The notes beneath the pieces were generated by a model. That model had not been told where the DNA came from, ran no database searches, and was given only the letters and a program-made list of their open reading frames with translations. A stretch of DNA of 10,000 nucleotides from Rheinheimera sp. (lineage in GTDB: Bacteria > Pseudomonadota > Gammaproteobacteria > Enterobacterales > Alteromonadaceae), in the NCBI RefSeq assembly GCF_020217005.1, contig NZ_JAIWOI010000242.1, positions 1-10,000 of the forward strand, read 5' to 3'. A program made the translations under genes and the position numbers. Shown in pieces: positions 6,363 through 10,000 of this stretch. How positions within the stretch are numbered: the stretch's first letter is position 1; each line of letters starts with the position of its first letter.

Positions 6363-8456
6363 TTATTCAGTGGGCTCAGGATGCAACCAGACAATGTCCG
6401 TATCCTGAGTTCTGAACTGCTGTACAAATAACTCATTAAGACCTGCCACCAACGCCTGAGCGGGTTCAGGCAAAGGCCATTGCTGTTGCTGCTGAGTCTG
6501 CCAATCATAGTAGTTCAGCAATGAGCCCTGTTCGGACAACCAATATAACCCTGTATCTGCAGTAGTCCAGGCCGAGGCGTCTGTGGTTCGCCAGTTGATT
6601 TGTACTGGTAAGGTTGTCAATTGACCCTGTCGCCACAGTTTCACATTCACAGAATTAAACTGCTGCAATAACAGGCTATGGTCCGGGCCGCATTGTACAT
6701 TTACGACATCTTTTGCCACAGCGTTAACTTGCCCTTGCCTGAGTTGCTTCAGCACCCAACCACTTTGGCTATGCGACGTCCAATACAAAGCGTCCTGACA
6801 AACAACAAAACGTTCTGCCCCTGCACCAGTTTCTATGTACGCCTTCAAACTGCCGTCTGCTGGTGAAAACTCTAACAGCTGTCTGTCTATCAGCACTAAG
6901 ATTTTGCCTTCAAACCATATCAGTTGTTGAATATCTAATTGTGTTTTGAATTGGCTTATTTGCTCAGTTGTTTGGCCATCAGAGCGCCAAAGCTGCGGTA
7001 AACCAGAGCGGTCTGACACAAAAAAATATTCCTGCTGATGCGCCAGCATTAGATACTCTGACCTGTTACTCTCAGCAAAAGGCTGGGTAATAATTTGATT
7101 ATTTTGCTCCTGCCATTGCAGTTTCCGCAAATCTGTTACTGCTTCCGCCGGGTAGACTGCTAATAACGACTGTTGCCAGACAGAAGTGTCGGCCAGATTA
7201 AAGGTCATCTCACCAAAAAGCCTGCTGTTGCCAGTACGCAAAGACAATACCTGCAACTGGCGAGCAGATTTATTCACTAATAAGTCATGCTCACTCCACC
7301 AGGCCAATTGATTGGCGGAAAAATCAAAATCTGTGATTACGCGCCAATCTGCATCTACCAAATCCAATTCCAATAGCGACGAAGAGTTGTAGCCCGTCTG
7401 AGCTATAGCGTAAGCTTTTTTTCCTTTCACTATTAAATGACTGACGCCCCGCCAGTTAGCCGGAAACTGCATCAATAAGCGTTGGGATTGATCCTGTTGC
7501 CAAAACCATAACTGCGTTTGTCCGGTTGCAGGATCTAAATCCAGCCAATACAGACCATCAGCAGTCATAGCCTGACCCGCAGAGATAAACTGATGGCACG
7601 AGAAAAGTGGAGTAGCGGCTTCGAATTGGGGTTTTACAGTTTGACGCAAAAACACACAGTCTTTTTGCTTCCAGGCTCTAAATACTATCTGTTCCGAATT
7701 CAGCCAGTGTGGCTGCGACAGCAGAGGATAAGAAAGCTCGTCATGTCTCGACTGCATAGAAGGTAATTGCTGCGCCACCCAACTCCAGTCAGAAGAACCT
7801 GGCAATTGATGCTGAAACAGCAATAACGACTGATCATTTGACAGTAAAGGGGTCTGTTCTTTGCCATCCAAGGCACTCAATGGCGTCACCTGTAAATAGC
7901 GGGGTAATGTTGCTTTTTCATTCATTTTACTGAGTAATAACGCAAAACCCAGACTAAACAGCAACAACACCAGACTACTAAACCAGATATACCGGATCCG
8001 CTTCAATTTATTTTTTTTACTGCTATGCCAGTCCTCTATCGCTTTTTGTGTACTGAGCAAATCCAGAGGGGCTTTTGTAGTCTGTTCGTCTTCGAGCTCT
8101 GTGTGCGGAGGCAAAGCTACTTCAGCCACTGGAGCAAGCCAACAGTAACCTTTCTTTGATAAGGTAGCTATATAGGTAGGTTCAACTCTGCTGTCCTGCA
8201 GCGCTCTTCGCAGCGCAGCAATAGCCCTGGTTAAGGATTCGTCCGAGCCTAAACCTTCCCCCCAAACGCCTGACAATATCTGATCCCGGCTTACAACCAA
8301 ATCCTTATGGTCGAGGAAAAAGTTTAATAACTTGTGCAACCTTGGTTCCAATGTCAACACCTCCGGATCAGCGGAAGCTGACAGAGGCTGAAGTTGTCCA
8401 ATGGTACGCAGATACCGCCATTGACCAAAGGTCAGGTAGTCTGCCGTATGTCGCAT
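6363..8456 (-). CDS. Transmembrane winged-helix transcriptional regulator with periplasmic propeller (ToxR/CadC-like)
   Basis: This is probably a one-component membrane regulator: a cytoplasmic DNA-binding domain linked through the membrane to a sensor. Residues about 5-108 form an OmpR/PhoB-type winged helix (LEPRLHKLLNFFLDHKDLVV, the recognition region SDESLTRAIAALRRAL at 71-86, and the wing strand SKKGYCWL at 100-107). A polar linker follows to about 155, then one membrane segment at about 156-176. The rest, over 500 residues, is periplasmic and rich in repeated W/L/D beta blades, consistent with a TolB/WD40-like propeller. It has two cysteines, C267 and C287, which could form a disulfide. 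The motif NRSE plus SDRSGLPQLW at 464-490 recurs in the partial protein at 8821, a paralogue. No ligand can be named. The start ATG at 8456 follows an AGGCGGA site only 5 bases upstream that lies in an inverted repeat. Confidence 0.85.
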   Translation of the reverse strand: MRHTADYLTFGQWRYLRTIGQLQPLSASADPEVLTLEPRLHKLLNFFLDHKDLVVSRDQILSGVWGEGLGSDESLTRAIAALRRALQDSRVEPTYIATLSKKGYCWLAPVAEVALPPHTELEDEQTTKAPLDLLSTQKAIEDWHSSKKNKLKRIRYIWFSSLVLLLFSLGFALLLSKMNEKATLPRYLQVTPLSALDGKEQTPLLSNDQSLLLFQHQLPGSSDWSWVAQQLPSMQSRHDELSYPLLSQPHWLNSEQIVFRAWKQKDCVFLRQTVKPQFEAATPLFSCHQFISAGQAMTADGLYWLDLDPATGQTQLWFWQQDQSQRLLMQFPANWRGVSHLIVKGKKAYAIAQTGYNSSSLLELDLVDADWRVITDFDFSANQLAWWSEHDLLVNKSARQLQVLSLRTGNSRLFGEMTFNLADTSVWQQSLLAVYPAEAVTDLRKLQWQEQNNQIITQPFAESNRSEYLMLAHQQEYFFVSDRSGLPQLWRSDGQTTEQISQFKTQLDIQQLIWFEGKILVLIDRQLLEFSPADGSLKAYIETGAGAERFVVCQDALYWTSHSQSGWVLKQLRQGQVNAVAKDVVNVQCGPDHSLLLQQFNSVNVKLWRQGQLTTLPVQINWRTTDASAWTTADTGLYWLSEQGSLLNYYDWQTQQQQQWPLPEPAQALVAGLNELFVQQFRTQDTDIVWLHPEPTE

Positions 8457-8461
8457 AAGGG

Positions 8462-8487
8462 TCCGCCTACATAAACAAGTAGGCGGA
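8462..8487 (-). promoter_or_regulatory. 9-base inverted repeat at the start of the regulator gene
   Basis: TCCGCCTAC (8462-8470) and GTAGGCGGA (8479-8487) are perfect reverse complements with an 8-base loop. On the minus strand the distal arm ends in AGGCGGA, the only ribosome-binding-like sequence, 5 bases before the ATG at 8456, and the far arm abuts a perfect TATAAT box. The structure could be an operator overlapping the transcription start, an RNA hairpin that hides the ribosome site, or a terminator for the upstream small gene. A following T tract is absent, which weakens the last option. Confidence 0.6.
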
Positions 8488-8492
8488 TTATA
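8487..8492 (-). promoter_or_regulatory. Perfect TATAAT -10 box upstream of the regulator gene
   Basis: GGTTATAATCC on the minus strand contains an exact consensus -10 hexamer at 8492-8487. No clear -35 is found 15-18 bases upstream (CTCTAC at best), which suits activator dependence. Transcription would start near 8480, inside the inverted repeat, leaving about 24 bases of leader. Confidence 0.5.
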
Positions 8493-8523
8493 ACCAATTC
8501 AGGCAAAAAGTAGAGGGCCCTGA

Positions 8524-8727
8524 TTACGCCGCTTTCTTAATTACAACATTTGACGCGTCTGGAGTGCTATTTTGCTCTACAAAATCAACATCACGACAAA
8601 TCGGCCACGCCGGGCATACACCTGCTATCTCCTGCTTAACACCAGAGTCTACAGCGGGAGCTTTACCTGAGGCAAAAGACGTAGCAACTAAAACGGCGGC
8701 GATAGCGACAAATTTAATAGATTTCAT
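8524..8727 (-). CDS. Small exported peptide precursor with two cysteines, function unknown
   Basis: The 67-residue product has a clear Sec signal: MKSIK, then a hydrophobic core VAIAAVLVATSFA, with cleavage likely after A19 or A23. The mature part of about 44-48 residues is soluble, has only two cysteines, C38 and C44 in CPAWPIC, and ends VVIKKAA. The C-x5-C pair could form a disulfide in the periplasm. I do not recognise a family. The ATG at 8727 is preceded by AAGGA, 10 bases upstream, in a small palindrome AGGAAAGTCCT that could mask it. It lies between two paralogous propeller proteins on the same strand, 67 bases before the regulator and 93 bases after the partial gene. That suggests a secreted signal, ligand or substrate for the regulators, a hypothesis only. 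A lipoprotein cysteine after the signal is absent. Confidence 0.65.
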   Translation of the reverse strand: MKSIKFVAIAAVLVATSFASGKAPAVDSGVKQEIAGVCPAWPICRDVDFVEQNSTPDASNVVIKKAA

Positions 8728-8743
8728 AGTAGGACTTTCCTTT

Positions 8744-8767
8744 GAGTAGGTTGAATTTGACCTGCTC
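8744..8767. promoter_or_regulatory. 24-base imperfect dyad upstream of the small exported peptide
   Basis: The halves GAGTAGGTTGAA (8744-8755) and TTTGACCTGCTC (8756-8767) are inverted repeats at 9 of 12 positions. All three mismatches become G-U pairs in plus-strand RNA. The dyad sits 17 to 40 bases upstream of the start codon at 8727, where a regulator could bind. AGTAGG also occurs at 8478-8483 and 8728-8733, near both start codons of this block, a possible shared element though only six bases long. Confidence 0.4.
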
Positions 8768-8797
8768 AGTTTCCGACAGAAAAGTCCATATAAACTG

Positions 8798-8818
8798 ATG
8801 AAATACTTATAATTTCAT
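8798..8818. repeat. AT-rich inverted repeat just downstream of the partial gene
   Basis: ATGAAAT (8798-8804) and ATTTCAT (8812-8818) are perfect reverse complements around ACTTATA, starting 2 bases after the stop codon at 8821. On the minus strand it is followed by CAGTTTATATGG, so it is a weak terminator or 3' hairpin. It may also be a regulator site for the small peptide gene. Confidence 0.4.
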
Positions 8819-8820
8819 GA

Positions 8821-10000
8821 TTATTTTACGGTTTTTAAGTGCAATTTTGCTATATCAACATCTTGTGTTTCACCAATAACCATAAAAATATGTTGACCAT
8901 CATGGCTTAAAGAGAATCTGGAAGAGTAAAGATCAGAAAATAGATCAAGTGGAGTGATCTTTTTCGTAGCATAGGAATAAAAAAATACTTGGCTTTGCTC
9001 ATTAGCATTGATACTCGAAAAATAAATACCATCGTCCCACAAGACTATCGTTGACTCGGTAAACAGTTGACGGTGCAACTCCTCAGGCAGTGGTTCTTCA
9101 CCAAGGTCAGATATCAAGCTAAATAAGCCTGTTGTCGCGTTGCGTTTAAGCTGATATTCGCCACTGCGACTTTGCAAATAAAAGTCAACTCCTTCGAGGA
9201 ACAACTCTTGTTTCGTGTCCTTCGAGTAAGATTTAACTAGCCAGCGACCTTTTTGATTAACGGTGTACAAAACTGCCTCCTGATGTCTGCCCCAGGTCAT
9301 GTTTTTCACTACTTCATCCTTGTTACTTATCCTCTTTGATTCCCCTTTTAAATTGAATAACCAAACCTCCTGATCAACCAAAACGAGCAAATTATTTCCA
9401 TCGGGAGAAAACTTCAAATCCGTTATAGAGACAGAATTCTTGAAGTTGCTTATCATACGTTGGCTGTCATCCGGGTAAAAAAGCCAAATTTGAGGGAGTC
9501 CTGTACGCCTTGAAACTACAGCAGTCGGACCAGAACTTAAAGGATTTGCTTCAACCAGCCGCTCACTGCGATTGGATTTAAAAACTACAAGGTCGGATGG
9601 TTTTGAATTCAGTATTGGATTGCTAAACTTCTTAACATAATAGTTGGCATACACTCCAATAGTCCCATAAAACTCCCCCTCTTTCCCGAGTAGTAGTTCA
9701 TAGGCATGATTGTCGGTCAAGGCAATAGTTTTAGTACTACCTGTGCTAACCTCAACTCCCTCGATATTCCATTTTCTGGCCGGATAATAAATAAAATCAT
9801 CCTTTTTGCTCCAAGCAATATCTCCCGGATAACTGTGTTTGAGATGCAGCAACAAAGATGTTTCACCACTAGACAAGTTCATCAACCATAGCTGAACAGA
9901 GTTATTTGCCACATCACGTAAAAAAGCAATTTTGTCACCATTATGAGAGTAGCGAGCAGTGAAATCCCCCATACCATTATTATTAGGTAGCACCAGTTGT
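8821..10000 (-). CDS. Partial propeller domain of a second ToxR/CadC-like regulator paralogue
   Basis: The frame is open to the right edge, so the N terminus lies outside the window. A GTG at 9993 is only an internal codon, since CAA CTG precede it in frame. The visible 390 or so residues contain WD40/TolB-like blades (YSHNGDKIAFLRD, VQLWLMNLSSGE, LKFSPDGNNLLVLVDQEVWLFNL). NRSE followed by VSRRTGLPQIW parallels NRSE and VSDRSGLPQLW of the regulator at 6363-8456, which shows a common family. A winged helix and membrane segment are therefore expected beyond the edge. Alternatives are a TolB-like or peptidase-type propeller. By eye this gene is more AT-rich than the housekeeping genes on the left. 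Its ligand is unknown. It ends 93 bases before the small exported peptide. Confidence 0.75.
   Translation of the reverse strand, partial: QLVLPNNNGMGDFTARYSHNGDKIAFLRDVANNSVQLWLMNLSSGETSLLLHLKHSYPGDIAWSKKDDFIYYPARKWNIEGVEVSTGSTKTIALTDNHAYELLLGKEGEFYGTIGVYANYYVKKFSNPILNSKPSDLVVFKSNRSERLVEANPLSSGPTAVVSRRTGLPQIWLFYPDDSQRMISNFKNSVSITDLKFSPDGNNLLVLVDQEVWLFNLKGESKRISNKDEVVKNMTWGRHQEAVLYTVNQKGRWLVKSYSKDTKQELFLEGVDFYLQSRSGEYQLKRNATTGLFSLISDLGEEPLPEELHRQLFTESTIVLWDDGIYFSSINANEQSQVFFYSYATKKITPLDLFSDLYSSRFSLSHDGQHIFMVIGETQDVDIAKLHLKTVK

Noticed and set aside
8462..8487. Plain intrinsic terminator of the small peptide gene.
   Set aside because: No T tract follows the stem on the minus strand, and it ends 5 bases before the next start codon.
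9991..9993. GTG as the true start of the right-edge gene.
   Set aside because: The frame stays open upstream (CAA CTG), and the paralogue has over 300 residues before the equivalent region, including the DNA-binding domain.
1..10000. CRISPR arrays, tRNA or rRNA genes, insertion sequences.
   Set aside because: No regularly spaced repeats, no tRNA-like arms or rRNA segments, and no transposase frame were seen.

Overview
The window looks like the chromosome of a Gammaproteobacterium of the Alteromonadales/Chromatiales type. A Rheinheimera-like organism is my guess from protein character, not a search. ErpA is close to full-length identical in pattern to the E. coli protein. The neighbourhood also keeps the E. 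coli trio hemL, clcA and erpA, with extra genes inserted between them. All the recognisable housekeeping genes are intact.

Layout. Positions 1-65 hold the first 21 codons of a minus-strand gene that leaves the window. Positions 66-431 are non-coding and hold several inverted repeats plus the erpA terminator. Minus-strand erpA (432-773) follows a gene for a DUF6776-type membrane-anchored coiled-coil protein (821-1567). Between them, overlapping the end of the DUF6776 gene, is an erpA promoter carrying a near-consensus IscR type 1 site. Divergently from about 1611 run, on the plus strand, an atypical CLC-family anion transporter or channel, a HemJ-like protoporphyrinogen oxidase overlapping it by one base, pyrB and hemL. 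A 131-base convergent spacer with long nested inverted repeats separates hemL from a minus-strand accessory block. That block contains a truncated winged-helix-regulator-like propeller protein (8821 to the window end), a 67-residue exported two-cysteine peptide (8524-8727) and a complete ToxR/CadC-like regulator of 697 residues (6363-8456).

How the genes work together. HemL makes 5-aminolevulinate and HemJ acts late in haem synthesis, while ErpA delivers Fe-S clusters, so the left two thirds has a cofactor theme. IscR would tie erpA expression to Fe-S status. PyrB starts pyrimidine synthesis and has no regulatory-chain gene beside it. The right third looks like a small signalling cassette: two paralogous sensors with periplasmic beta-propeller domains flank a small secreted peptide, with dyad-symmetric sequences next to the start codons. 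That functional link is a hypothesis. The least expected points are the replaced anion-filter and proton-path residues of the CLC protein, the IscR site, and the peptide/regulator cassette.
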